Notes under the pieces: model-generated | What the model was told of the DNA's origin: nothing | Databases searched by the model: none | The model's input: the letters and a program-made list of their open reading frames with translations, nothing else | Part shown: piece by piece, positions 33,038 to 47,000 of the stretch | How the letters are laid out: the number at the start of each line of letters is the position of its first letter | How positions within the stretch are numbered: the first letter of the stretch is position 1 | Assembly (NCBI GenBank): GCA_949752745.1 | Contig: OX457025.1 | Coordinates: 98,877,587 to 98,941,586, forward strand | DNA length: 64,000 bases | Direction: 5' to 3' | Origin: Protula sp. h YS-2021 | Lineage: Eukaryota; Annelida; Polychaeta; Sabellida; Serpulidae | Made by a program: the position numbers and the translations under genes

Positions 33038-33882
33038 TATGGAATGCCATTTTAACATTTAATGCTTATTTTTGATATCAAAATATATTTAGAGATATCA
33101 ATAAATCAATTTAGATCTCATTAATTTATATTTTGCTATCAATATTTGAATTTTAGATGGCAAAAATTTATTTTTGAGATCAAATAATCAATTTTACAAA
33201 CCTAAAAAATCTTACGGGAGACACACATTCACATAAAATATAACGAATCGTCAATTAAATTTTGGAGATGAAAATTTGAATTATTGAGATCAATATTAAC
33301 AACATAATTTTTGATCTCAAGAATTACTTCTTTTTTGTACAGTAAAAAATTAAAATAAAGATTCTGTATACAAGGACAGCCATTATTTATTTACAGATAT
33401 GCGTTTCTGAATTGTTTATTTAAAAAATAGACTGATATGTTGATATCAAGAATCAGTTTTTGAGTTCAAAAAATCGTTTGCAGATTTCAAAACACAAATT
33501 AAAAATGTATCAGTCTGAAATAATGATATCTGAAATAAATTCTTGATATCAATATATAGAAAATCAATTAGTGAGCTCAAAATTAATATTTTGCTCTCAA
33601 ATACTTCATTTTTGCTATCAAGAATTGAATTTTTGATCTCAAAAAATCAATTTTAGATATCTTTAAATCATTTTTGATATCAATAAATATTTCTTGATAT
33701 CTCTAAATATTTATTGATATCAAAAATTATTTTTTGAGATCAAGAATACATTTAGAGATATCAAGAATACAATTACAGATAGCAAAAATGAATTCTTGAT
33801 ATCAAGATATGGATTTATTGAGATCAAAAATTAATTCTTGATATCAATAATTCACTAATAAATATGAAAACGGCATTCCATA
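33038..33882. mobile_element. MITE-like AT-rich element, copy 2, TA target
   Basis: The element is 33,040-33,880. Inverted ends read TGGAATGCCATTTTAACATT and (reverse complement of the right end) TGGAATGCCGTTTTCATATT. TA flanks both sides (33,038-33,039 and 33,881-33,882), as expected for a Tc1/mariner-type insertion. The interior is built from dozens of TTGATATCAA-like, TGAGATCA-like and GATAGC-like short palindromes about 20-25 bp apart. No ORF. Confidence 0.85.
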
Positions 33883-35119
33883 CACATACAGGTGAGATGA
33901 AGCGCGAACCAAAATCGCCTAGCAAGTGAAGACGTGATGAAAAAAGACAGGAGATCAGATCATGCTGCGATCCCTTATGTCACCGCGCAGGCGTGGAGGG
34001 ATCTCTTAGCAGATAGTCAAATATGTCGTTCTGGTGTAGTTGCGCAACACAGAATTTATTTTTGCCCGCTAAAAACAAAGTCGTTGCAACTTCGTAAAAC
34101 GAAGCACCCTAAAAGTGACGTCGTACAGAGGCTGCAAAACTAACCAGAAACTACCAACACAAGGAATGCCGCCACAAGGTCGTTAAACCGAATAAATAAA
34201 ATTCTTACCACAACCGACAATGCAATAAAAAAAGAGACAAAGAGGATAAAAAGCGACGTCTAACAATGTTGTTGTCGGTAAACAAACACTAACCTTGTTT
34301 CTCACCTCCCCCCCCCCCCCCGATAAGTCACTAAAATTTAAAAAAAAAAAAAAAAAAAATTGACCCGTCCATGCTATAAAATTTCATTGACAGGCAGGCC
34401 GAGTTTATCAAATTTTTAAATCTATATCTTTCAAAGAAACACGTTTTTTCTCGAAAATTTGACCTTGTTCCAAAAGGTCTCGGTCAATCACATTCCGCTC
34501 CTTCATTCTCCATCACCGAGCGGTAAATTAACAGTCGTAAATAAAACAGATTATATGGCATCAAAGTCACTAAACCATCATAACGTTACTATGTAAACGT
34601 TCTGTGACGCCCGCCCAACATCGGCAAATTGTTTCGACGTCCACAATTCAACCAAAATCAGACGTTAATAGGATGTCGGGTGCGACGTCTATCCGATGCT
34701 GATGGAACATCATAATGTTTACTGGGATCTTGAATCCTGCCACAAAGTTGGGTCCAAAAACATAAAAAAAAAAAAGGTCGAAAACAATACATACATACGC
34801 TGATTTCTGGAACTGTGCCTGATGAAATACAAAAACTTTAAAAGGTGTAGAAATAACATTTTTGTCACCAAAAATAATAAGAGCCATTTGCAATAGCAAA
34901 AATGGTATCAATATGATTATTTGACTAACTTATTGAAATGAATAGCTGATGTAAAATGTATTGCTAGTTAAAATTAGGAAAGCAAAGTGCAATGCTCTCC
35001 GTAAGGTGAGGACACAAATATCCTTGTTCTGATCTGTGGGCTGTGTCACTAAAACCAACAATAAAAAAAAGTGACCCGTTCGGGTCTAAATCATTTCAAG
35101 TAAACAAGCCGGCCGGGTG
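33883..35119. other. Intergenic spacer with homopolymer runs
   Basis: C-run at about 34,308-34,321 and A-run at about 34,340-34,359. No gene recognised. Confidence 0.5.
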
Positions 35120-35460
35120 TGTGAAATTATGCAGCAAAAACAACTCAACCGGAAGCCAGGAAAAGTAGAGAAAATGGCCTTTTTGAGGAGACTTTCACCG
35201 TAAAATTTTGCGCTCGCGATTTCGGGGCTAGCAGAAACATTTCAGATACTCCGAAGAAGAAACTTATAAATATTATTGCAAATACACTGCAGGCGATATG
35301 TTTCTTAAACGATTTGTAACCATTAAACTATTCATTGCGAGAATTAAGTTCGAAACAAGAATTTGGGTCAATGCCTCGTCACCGAAATTTTCACAAATAT
35401 AAATAAAAAGTTCGGCCCCTGCCAGAAAAAGAAAAAAAACAGCAGGCGGGATCATTATTT
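35120..35460. repeat. Diverged dispersed repeat, copy A
   Basis: Related in order to 36,170-36,530: GTAGAGAAAATGGCCTTTTT / TTAGAACAAATGACCTTTG, TTTCGGGGCTAGCA / TTTGGGGCTGGCA, TTTGGGTCAATGC / TTTTGGTCAATGC, then GGCC-rich text near the end. Confidence 0.6.
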
Positions 35461-35727
35461 AAAACTGGAGGAGAGGACATAACTATTTTTCTTCCTGGCC
35501 TGAAAAGGGACTTTTTCACATTAGATTTAGGCTTCTTCTGTACTATTTCAAAATGGCTGCCATTTCTGAAGGAGATCAAGATGAGATCAAATATCGACTT
35601 CATTTTCGATCACAAAACTATATGATATTGCATTAAAAGATACCTCAGTATAACGAACAACCTTTACGTCATGAAAAAATTACTTTGTTTTTCATCACCC
35701 AACATCATCATCACCCGTCATCAAAAT

Positions 35728-35728
<1 letters not shown>

Positions 35729-35762
<34 letters not shown>

Positions 35763-35802
35763 AGAGAGGAGTAACATGTCTACCAGGGGGGGGGGGGGGG
35801 GG
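35729..35802. repeat. Poly-A then poly-G tracts
   Basis: A-run at about 35,731-35,759 followed by a G-run of about 17 near 35,786-35,802. Confidence 0.95.
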
Positions 35803-35829
35803 GTGGAGGGGGGCACTCATGTACCAAAT

Positions 35830-36110
35830 GGTCACCATGCGTGTCCATGACTTTTAAAAACGACCCCTGAACGCCGACTGCTGATTTTGAAATTAAACCC
35901 CCCCCCCCGCCCCTTTGTAACCAAACGAGGATAAAACTTCCGAAATAACCCCTCTTTTTGTGAAAAACGCGGAGTATTTAATGGAAATTACTCCCTTTAT
36001 TAAACGATATTGGCACTCTGCGCGGACAACGTTTGGCCTCAATTTTACCCCCGCCCCCTCCCTCCTTTCTCCTAGTTTTCTTGGACACGCATTGTAAACA
36101 TTTCATGCCA
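35830..36110. repeat. Dispersed repeat, related to 28,170-28,395
   Basis: Second copy of the repeat in SLC5-like intron 9, with inserted C-runs. The same ordered blocks are present. Confidence 0.65.
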
Positions 36111-36169
36111 AGTGCCCCCCCCCCATCCCCCCGCCCATCTAGATCTAAATAAATTTCTAGTTACTTCTG

Positions 36170-36530
36170 GCTGGATATACAAAATTTAAAAATTACCGGG
36201 GTGGCAGAAAAATTAGAACAAATGACCTTTGAGGTGAGGAATTTTCTCGAAATCTGATGCTTGAGCATTTGGGGCTGGCATTACCATACGAAAAAAAAAA
36301 AAAAAAAAACACTTAAAAAGAGCAAAGCTACAAATGCCAACATCTAAACTGACAGTGCAAATGTTTTATATGTTTCATCATATAAACGTTTAAAAATATC
36401 ACAACTCTATTTTCATGGGAAAAACGAAGCCATATTTTTGGTCAATGCTGGCTCTTATATAAGAATTTTTAAAAAATAAAAGACTTTCGGCCAAGGCCAG
36501 GTCTTAGTTTTTGAAGAAAAAAAATACTCG
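36170..36530. repeat. Diverged dispersed repeat, copy B
   Basis: Partner of 35,120-35,460, in direct orientation about 1.05 kb away. Confidence 0.6.
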
Positions 36531-37582
36531 TCACCCAGCCCGGACAATTTTTTCTGTCGTCCCAGTAGCGCTTCTGCGGCGTTTTAAAGTCGCCTTTGAG
36601 AAGTAATAGGGCGTGGTTTTAAATTCGAATTAGTGACGTTTTTCGGGGGACACAATGCCGTCATAGCTACGTCACTTTTACAACAAAAGATAAATTCCAA
36701 AAAAGTGGTATCGACAAATTGCATTCCTGAAAAAGTAGGTCAGTTTAAGCATCGGCTATCTTACCACCATTAACAATCGTTAAAATAGCGGCTAGATCGA
36801 CCGGGAACTGAAAACATCGGTGCAAAACGTTCTAATGGAGTGGCCCAGGAACTAGTCTGATATAACGATAGGGTTCCTACATTACTGGCGTGCAACGACC
36901 CAAGCTTTTAAGTTTGCTTGATTTTAACCAAGAAAACGGGCGAAAAAAAAAGAACCTTTTTTTAAATAAAGAAAACTTTTTCCTTGGTGCGCAAGAGATC
37001 AGTAGAATTTTTCGGATTAAGCTGTATTGATGTAAACATAATATGTATATATATATATATTTTAACTTTGGATCAACCTACATTTCATAATGCAAACAAG
37101 TTTATGAACATGAGCACATTATTAATCTTAAGGGGGGAAACAAATTAATTAATTAATTAATTAATATCTGCTAAGAAATCAACAACCGTGTCCTTCTGAA
37201 AACCTTTGTGTTTTCTTGAGCCACGCCTTTTAACAGTCGCTATTGCAGACTGGCATTATCTGGATTTCGCGCTTATGAACAGGCAGGAAATGAAAAGGAC
37301 GTATTAGACAGCTACGGTAGTGTGGAAAGTTGTCTCCAATTTCGTTATCGAAAGATTACACTTTTGTATCATATGTAACAACGACCGGCTTGCGTAAACA
37401 GTTTACTTTGGAATGTTAGCTGGCGTCAGCATAGAATTTACAAAACCATCTATTATTGTTTTTCTTTCATTTTGACATTCCCATAAAAACTGACATCTAA
37501 ACAGACTAATCATTATTGTTCCTTTTATTTCTTCCATTCATCAATGTTTTTAACGTGTTGAGAACTTCACAAACATGTACCA

Positions 37583-37616
<34 letters not shown>

Positions 37617-40600
37617 ACACAATAACAATAACAAAGCACCATTAAAAATGAGATTTTGATCAATTATAATTTTATCGTAATCATTGTAATTATCAATAAT
37701 ATCGTTATTATTTTAATTTTTGTCACAACAATTAAGGAATTAATTAAAAGGAAGTCTGTTTACCTTTTTAAAACCTCTGGTATCATTAAAAATAAATATT
37801 GACGCGATACTAGGCTTCCCACGAAAAGGAAATGGTAAAACTTCATTAAAATTATGCAACTGATTACCTGCATCAGTAATGAGAGTTCTTCCTGGTCAAA
37901 TGGTTTAATTCGGAGCTCGAGCCTAAAGCTTTAGAGAATACTTGCCCAATTTCTAGTTTTACTTCACTCATTGGCATACCGTTTAGTTTTTGGCTGTCAT
38001 TTAAAACATTCCAGTTGGATTAAATTGTAAGTAATGACGTCATCATTGTGGGTCATTAATCATGACTGGACGTTGCTACGCGCATTCCTAAGTCCTTGTG
38101 ACGTGGCTTTTATTACTGCGTAAGAGATTTAAATATGCAATTATGTAAATACTGAAGATCACGTGATGTGATTTGCATATGAATCAAATTGGCGATGACG
38201 TGGCTAAAATCTATTGGCTTATTTGTTGCCGCAGTGCGACACGACGCCTAATCTAGACAGCTGACAAATGGTTACCCAAATAAGGCCAGGCACCTGCAAG
38301 TATGACTCATTTGGCAGCTGTTTTTGGCAGCATGCCAACAGCTATGTATATAGACCCGCGACACTAACATCTGTTAATTAAATTTGTATGAACTGTTTGA
38401 GGTATTGTCTTTTGTTTATGTTCAGAAAGGAGTGGTATTCTAGTGTTCATATTGCCCAAGTCTGATAGCCAGCAGAAACCTAATACTTCAACTTTTAGTC
38501 TGTGTTTACGTTGATTATGTTGCACAATTCCGTGTTCACACTGGCTGGTGCAGTTTCCTCTTCTGTTTTGTCGTCTTTCTTGGCACAGCAACGAACAGGT
38601 ACTTTTAATCGATATCCTCAACAAGCCCCCACAACTCCTGGTGAATGACTTCGTGTACTAATAGCTGCCAAGTACACACGCACTGTGAATTAAGTATGGC
38701 TGACAACGCCGAGAGGTTACGATCGATCGATAATTTGCAGTGTGACTGCGGTCCTAATAAGAACATGAACAGCTGCTTTTTTCGCGTCTCTCAGGAAGAA
38801 AGGATTACGGTAAATTTGTGTTCTCTGCCGCCATTAAAAATAAAACTTTTGTTTCAAAAGGCAACTTTGTAATATTTAAGAAGTAAGTATGTTCCACAAC
38901 TGTACTAGGTACTCTGTACATCGTATTGCAGAATTTCCTAAAATTAACTAGGAATTTGAAGTCAACTGTGTAGCAGTGAAGCACAAGAACTGGTGGAACA
39001 CTTATTATCGCCCAATGTTTTGATTGTAAACTGGAAAACGTGAATGATTTGAAGTGGCGTTTATAACTTTATTATATTAGGAATTTTGTTCAGCGTTGGC
39101 CTTAACGCATGTCTTTAAATTTAACGTAATTGAGCATTATTAGGCACAATTAAAGAGTTTTTTTGCAAACCCACACGGCATGTCGTACGAGTAACTGCTT
39201 AACGGCGATCCATCCGACGTACAAGGAGAGAAACATAAAATTGAACAGCACATCATAATTGGCAAAACTGAAAATGTGTTCTTTTAATGCGACAGGAGCG
39301 TTTGCGGCGGTTGTTCCATGTTTATTTACAAACTTTAAGCCATGCCATTCACTATTTCATTCTCATTATGGGTCATAATAATTTTCATCAGCCAACAGAC
39401 GAGTTTGTAAAATAACCAATTACGATGTGCTGGTCAATTTGAATGTTCCTTGCCTTGTAAAGGTGAACGGAGCGTACCTCTTTTGCCAGATTGCATTGTA
39501 CTTGATTTACGTCAAGTGAAATTTGTCTGAGTTGCTTCAGTATTGGCTCATTGAAGTTTTTCTCTCTCTCTCTCTCTCTCTTTTTTTTTTTTTACCTGTT
39601 TTTACAGTGTAGGCACACGAAGGTTTTTCGATTAATTTCTTTCGCGTATTATTGGTATAACCACACCATTAGCCTGATCTCTAAAATATTTTGTCAAACT
39701 AACATTCATCCCAAAAATTACCTGCCGCCAATGAAAAGTTGATAAAAAATATAATTTTGTCTGTAGGTAACTCCCACGACATAAGAATTGAAAAAATTCT
39801 TCACTTAGTGCAGAAAATGTCACGGGTTTCGGAATAAGAACGAGTTTCGTGATGCGGTGAAAGTGCAGAAGATGACGAGATATTGGAGGATGACCCCCCC
39901 CCCCCCCACCCTCACCCCGCCTCCTCATTACCCACACACCTTACAATCATTTTATGTGGTGTAGATTTAGTAAACGCCTAGCTGGAAGACTGTACATACT
40001 CTGTTTTCACTCGCATATGTCTTGGCTGAAGTTACGTTGGGTGAGATAGAAGTTCTGCTTTTTTTAATTGCGAAATGGGAGGGTCAGCACATTCATCGTG
40101 GCTAAGTTCACAAAGTTGGGATAACACATGACAAAGTTTATTGGATGTGTAACTATGCAGAGAGACTAGTTATTATACGTATCAATTTCCTAAACCTGAT
40201 GAGATTTTTGCTCTATTTGTTTTTTTTGTTTTTTTTCATTCAAACTTAGTATGTAAACTCAGTACTTTTCATATTGAAGTTGAAAAAAAAACCACTACGT
40301 TCCTTTAAATTAAGTTTCATTCTGTAGTTATTATGGTGCTGTAGAATCAGTCTGAAAAATGAAAAAAAAAAATAGCGATATGGTTCACTTAGTCTGATCG
40401 AGGTCCGTTCAGGATGTTCTTTCGTTGTGTTCCTGTATCTGTATAACGAACCATTGCATGATCTTTACAGTTTGTGTCCAGATGGAGCATATACCTAAGT
40501 TGTGCAACGTCGCATTACTCGATTTTATGTGTGTCAATAATTTATTATGTTTGAGTTGAGAAATTTGAGTTAAAGAATTCTGCATCTTTTTTTTTTGCTT

Positions 40601-40970
40601 GCTGTATATGCACTTTTTCATTGTACACAGTGCTAGTTATTCTCATTATAATCTCGAGTTACACGAGGTGGGGGGGGGGGGGTGCAGTTGTCTCGGACAT
40701 CTAGTTTTATCTGAGTTTTCTCATTCTCGTCGATCTATCATTTTAAAGCTGCCACAACCCTGTTCAAGCGTTGCTGCAGACCTTAGTGCTAGTGCTGTAG
40801 CTAAACCGAAACCAAGTCGACCTTGTCGTTAGCGGGGCAGTTGGGGACAGAAAACGAGTCAGTTTACTGGTTCAGGCGTAGTTTTTAAGGTACAGTGTGT
40901 TCTGGGACTCTCGTGTTTGTGTGTGTTTGTTGAAGGAATGCGCGCATGAGGATGCAGAAGGGCCGGCAGT
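36531..40970. other. Intergenic region before the NSE2-like gene
   Basis: Short AATT (37,143-37,165) and TTA (37,586-37,613) microsatellites, a CT/T run (39,561-39,592), C-runs (39,894-39,907) and a G-run (40,670-40,682). No gene recognised. The promoter of the NSE2-like gene should lie near the right end; no core element could be fixed. Confidence 0.5.
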
Positions 40971-41015
40971 ATGGACTCGATAGGAGGTGCAAAAAGGGCA
41001 GCAGATTCTGAACAG
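40971..41015 (+). CDS. NSMCE2-like: NSE2-like exon 1 (45 bp)
   Basis: Encodes MDSIGGAKRAADSEQ. This ATG was preferred over the ones at 40,946 and 40,951, whose shared frame stops before the donor. The donor is GTACGC, phase 0. Confidence 0.75.
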
Positions 41016-44000
41016 GTACGCGTGCTCAGCTGTCGACTTTGTGTTTAGAGTTAAATTTAATAAAAAAAAGTTTACACTGCGAGTGGAGCCAAAATGTAAA
41101 TAACTAGAAAAATATTTTTAAAATTAAACTGGATTGACTGTGATAGGAAAGCGACTGTGTAGATTCCAGGCATGTGATGGCCTTGTACTTTTCAGGGCGT
41201 CGATACCTACGCGTTTTGCCAGAATTGTATGCGAGTGAGCACAAGTCTTCAAAACTGTGATAAGTGCGGCACGCAGTTAACTAGCGAGAATCTGATTGGC
41301 TCTTACGGAGCGGAACCGAAGCGCGCACGCACAGAGACGGAGAATACGGTAACGAACGGTGCAGTGAATGGCCTTGCGCCCACTATGAACGGTACTGGCT
41401 CGGCCTCTCCGCCAGCTACAACGAACAGTGCGCCCGTGCCTGTACCACAGGCCCTCTACGTCAACAGGAACGCTATCAGCACGACCGACACGCCGTCCGT
41501 ACGTCCCCAGGCGATTTATGTGAACGTGAATAATACTGTTTCCTCTAGTGCCCGCTCTACGCCCAGTACACCGGCGCTCAATTCGCACACGGACAGTAAT
41601 GCCACAGCGCTGTCCAGCGCACAAACAGGATTAACCAACAGTACTGGAACTCGTCCCACCCTCCGGTCCTCGACGACCGCTGACAGGCCAAGTATGTCTG
41701 CCAGCAGCACGCTTATAAACTCTTCCTCCTCCTCCTCCTCCTCCTCCTCTTCCTCCAGCGCCAACTCTGTGGAGAGGAGCCGGCCGTCGGTGCCCAACGC
41801 AACGGCCACGCCGAATTATAGTCTACAGGGATCACAGTTCTCCGGCGCACGGCCGACGGCTACCGGAAACTATCCCCCGAATGCGGTAGCGCCCTCTACC
41901 AGCCCCAACCCCAATACGGTTTCGGTTCTGCCCAATCTGGTCAGCATACCGGCGCAGCAAATACGAATTGGTGCGCAAAAGTTCAAGCCCTTAACTTCGG
42001 TACAATTCAAGGATGACGGCATTTTGTTTACACTCAAAGGTAAGTTTTATTTATTCTCGAAATAATTCACGTAAAGTCTCGCATCTCATTATCCGCCGCG
42101 AAACGGAGGGATAAAGGTTTGAGCTTGTCCGTCTGTCCCACTTGATGGTAAGTACCTTGTGGAGTCCACTTCTCTATTAACGAAAGTGGTGAGAGCTTTG
42201 CTTATAGGCTAATAACGAGGGAATGTAGGTATGCGACATCAAGGTTTCAGTTTGATCGATCAAAAATTGTTAAAATTACAGCCCTCTGAAAATTTCCTAA
42301 ATTGACGCTTTCGATGGTACCTTGTGGAGTCCGCTTCTCTATTAAGAATCACGTAAGAGCTATTATTCTTTCATCGTTATTAATTTATTGTGACAATGAG
42401 TTTCACGGGGGATCCTGCTGCTCTCTGACAGCATCTAGTTGTTATTTGGTCCAGTTTTATAAACAGGGAATGTGCCAGTAGCCGATCCAGGATTACGTGC
42501 TGTGCATGGCTTGTTTCATAGTTTGTAGACAGTAGAGGTGTGACCGAACGAAACCGTGATTGGGCTTTTCGGTTTTTGGTTCGAACCGAACCGAAGCCTT
42601 TTCTCGGTTTTCGGTACGAACCGTCACACCTCTAGTAGACAGTGTGCACGAGATGTAAAGAAATTGTTTCTGTGTGGCGGTGCACATCAATTAGGGTTAG
42701 AATGCAGAATCTGATATGCTAAATGGAGATGCTGTGTTAAGGAATCCCGATGCGATTTGGAGTCAAAGCCTTGGAGAGTTCTGTTAGAATCAGTGTAAAA
42801 AAAAACAAACAAAAAAAAAACAAAACAAGTATTGTGGTTAAAAAAAACCGTCATTGATTTTGGCGGGAATGCTAGTCCATGTATCGCGTGTAGAAATAAC
42901 GGAATGCTTAAATAAGAAGCAAATGGTGAAAACTGAGAAAGCCTTAGTAAGGCTTACACTGTACAGACGGACGTGTAGGGTCTGGTATTTTCCGCGGTTA
43001 CTGGGGTACATGTACTCTTATGCATGCACCTGTGAACAGGTACTGGGGAAGTACAGTTGTACTTCTGTTTACGCTAGAGGGCTTTTTCTAGAAACAGTTG
43101 AATTTGCCTATGGTGCTTGCTGAACTAATTGTGCGCCGTTTTCCAGTTATGACGCACCATATTAATGCCTGGTATATTGAAACACACAGTAACCGTCCCC
43201 ACCTAATTATTGGTGACAGAGACACCATTTTACATTGTGAAACAGAAACTTTGTGATCCCCGCGTAACGGATGGATACATGTATGAGCTTGTACGTCCGT
43301 CCGCATGTGTGTCCGGGCTATATCTCCAAACCTATAGGTAGGATTGTTTTGAAATTTCACACACGCATAGAGCACACGCATTGAAGGTGTGCTGCGACTT
43401 ATTTTATTCGGAATCATGAGAAATTTTCAGAACGACAGTATTTCTTCGATTATTAGAACTTGGTGTACTTTGGACGTCGTTTCCGGGCTAGGTCTCCGCA
43501 ACTATTTAAATGGAACGTTTTAAAATTTCACATACGGATGGAGCACAAATTTAAGTTATCGTATTTTTTTGTTCGGAATCGCGAAAAAAACTCTCTGAAT
43601 GACGGTACAGATGAAATCACTTAATCGCATACCGGTTAAACGCATAAATCGGTTAACCGCATATTATTCGCAAATCCCAAACCATTTCCAATGCTATCTA
43701 TTGGAAATATAACCGGATAATTGCATACCGCTTAATCGCATAAACTGGATAAACGCATAGCTTTTTCACGTTAAATGGGAAGCACACCGGTTAATTGCAT
43801 AATTCTTGGTGACCATCCAAACAGTGCCACACTTAAAGCAAACTTAGGGAGTGAGCTGCTCCTCGTTTATTTATCTAATCCATTGTCTCCTGTTTGTTGA
43901 CCCATTGTGTACATGTACCAACCCCACTCGCGGTTGTTAACAGTGAGTCTCGAACTCTTAATCACCGCACTCTCTCAGCTCTCATTAGATAATGACGTTT

Positions 44001-47000
44001 ATCTTAATCCCCGCACTGCCTTAGCTGACGCTAGATAATGGCCTGCAACTCTTAATCCCCGCGCTGCCTGAGCTCTCAGTAATAATGGCCTGAAACCCTT
44101 AATCCCCGCGTTGCCTCAGATAACCGTGAGCGCGAAGTCATCATTTGAATACGCAGCCAAAAAGGAAATTTTACCATTTATAGTTCGAAACTGTGTTCGT
44201 TGTGGTTAATTCGTCAAAATGGCAGAAAGAAAATCGAAAAGACCCAAGCAATCGTTATTTTTCTTTTCTGTTGGAAAAATTATATGCGGGGATGAGTAGG
44301 GGCGGGGGTGCACCTCTAATAACTACCGCAAATGAAAAAAATATGCACGGCAAGAGTATTCCGGATAAACGCATATATCGGATAAACGCATAACAGGGCT
44401 TGGCAAATTGGCTATGCGATTAACCGGTTTCGTCTGTATTTTGAAATTTAGTAAAACTTAGCGTTCATGTGATTTTGTCAGCATAATGAAACGTCGTGTC
44501 CGGGTGTTATATCACCCCCGTTACACGGGGGAGGGGTGGGGGGGGGGGTCATGTCTCTCTGAGGTTCAAGTTTTTCGGGGTTTTTTGTGGCTCATGCTAA
44601 AAAAATGCTGATTTTATGGGTCATGCTAAAAATGCTGATTTTGTGGCTCATATTGAAAATCCTGATTTTGTGGCTCATGTTGAAAAATCCTGATTTAGTG
44701 GCTCATGTTGAAAAATCCCGATTTGTGGCTCATATTGAAAAATCCTGATTTTGTGACTCATGTTGAAAAATCCTGATTTTGTGGCTCATGTTGAAAAATC
44801 CTGATTTTGTGGCTCGATGTTGAAAAATCCTGATTTTGTGGCTCGATGTTGAAAAATCCTGATTTTGTGGCTCATATTGAAAAATCCTGATTTTGTGGCT
44901 CATATTGAAAAATCCTGATTTTGTGGCTCATATTGAAAAATCCGAATTTTGTGGCTCGTGTTGAAAAATGTGATTTTGTCAGCATAATGAAACGTCGTGT
45001 CCGGGTGTTATATCACCCCCGTTACACGGGGGAGGGGTGGGGGGGGGGGGGGGGTCATGTCTCTCTGAGGTTCAAGTTTTTCGGGGTTTTTTTGTGGCTC
45101 ATGTTGAAAAATCCTGATTTAGTGGCTCATGTTGAAAAATCCCGATTTGTGGCTCATATTGAAAAATCCTGATTTTGTGGCTCATGTTGAAAAATCCTGA
45201 TTTTGTGGCTCATGTTGAAAAATCCTGATTTTGTGGCTCGATGTTGAAAAATCCTGATTTTGTGGCTCGATGTTGAAAAATCCTGATTTTGTGGCTCATA
45301 TTGAAAATCCTGATTTTGTGGCTCATATTGAAAATCCTGATTTTGTGGCTCATGTTGAAAAATCCTGATTTAGTGGCTCATATTGAAAAATCCTGATTTT
45401 GTGGCTCATGTTGAAAAATCCTGATTTTGTGGCTCATGTTGAAAAATCCTGATTTTGTGGCTCATGTTGAAAAATCCCGATTTTGTGGCTCGATGTTGAA
45501 ATATCCTGATTTTGTGGCTCGATGTTGAAAAATCCTGATTTTGTGGCTCGATGTTGAAAAATCCTGATTTTGTGGCTCGATGTTGAAAAATCCTGATTTT
45601 GTGGCTCATATTGAAAAATCCTGATTTTGCGGCTCATATTGAAAAATCCTGATTTTGTGGCTCATGTTGAAAAATCCGAATTTTGTGGCTCGCGTTGAAA
45701 AATCCTGATTTTTGTGGCTCATGTAGAAAAAATGCTAATTTTATGACTCATGTTGAAAAATGCGGATTTTGTTGATTTTGTGTAAAAAAGGGCGTTCTGT
45801 TATACAGCATTACGTCGACCGGAATTTCTTTGCACTGTATAGAAAATCGATACGGTTGGCACACTGGAGAACAGGACTGTGTTGTGTAACTAGTCCCCCT
45901 CCCCCCCCCATCCCCCCCCCCACCCCACCCCAAGTTCCTTTTCCCCCGATGGTAAAAAGAAAAAGAATGAATGCATTAGCTGATCGAAGAGTTCGGAGTT
46001 GGTATATACTATACTAGAAACACGTTGATATACACGTATTCGTATGCGCTGCTTTCTTTCAGATTACACATACGCGCCGGTGCTGCTCAATGCCCGCGCC
46101 ATCCTGAAGTGCAAGGCCAACCTGAATCTGTTTCAGTACCCGCTCTTCTTGCTCTACCTGGAGGGCTCGTGTATGAAGCAGATACGCAACATCTTCGGCC
46201 TCCGCGACGACGAGTTCTCATCTGAGAGTCCCTGTAAGTACGAGGCGAAAGAGCTTCCCTCGGCGTGAGAAGGCGCGTGAAAGCGGGTAATCGTGAGTCC
46301 CTGTAAGTATGAAGCGAAAGAGCTTCACCCGGCGAGTTCTCATCCGAGAGTCCCTGTAAGTACGAGGCGAAAGAGCTTCGCCCGGCGAAAGTACGAGGCG
46401 AAAGAGCTTACACCGGCGTGAGAAGGCGCGTGAAAGCGGTTAAATAGTGCTCAGACATAAAAAAAAAAAAGAAAAAAAAAGCAAAAAAAAAAAAAAAAAA
46501 ATGAAAGGTGCTGCTGTTAGTATTAAGGGCAAACTGCGACGATGCCTTAAGACAGTGAAGTTCATATAAATGACCGTTAACTAAACACCGATAAAGAGAA
46601 TGGTGAGACTTAACTGAACTACCGTTACAGGTGGACATATGCCAGTATTGATTAGTAGTGGGCTGTTGTGAGAAACGGGGGGCCGTCGGGTTCTTTTCAT
46701 TCATAATACATAATACGGTTGCGGTTTGTAACATTTTAAACCACATGCAATAAAAAATCTGGATTGTCTCCCTTGAGCATAAATATATATAAAATAAAGA
46801 GAGTACAGATTTTGAGGACTCAGTAGAGGTGTTTTTGGGGGGATGTGTTGGGCAGGTGAGATGAAGCGCTGCATTACGATCCTGCCTGCGATCACGAAGG
46901 ACTCAGCCAGAGAGATGCTCACACGCAGCCTGAACGTGGAGCAGGACCTGCGCAACATGTTCGGCATGATGGAGATGCGCTATGAGCGATATAACAAGAT

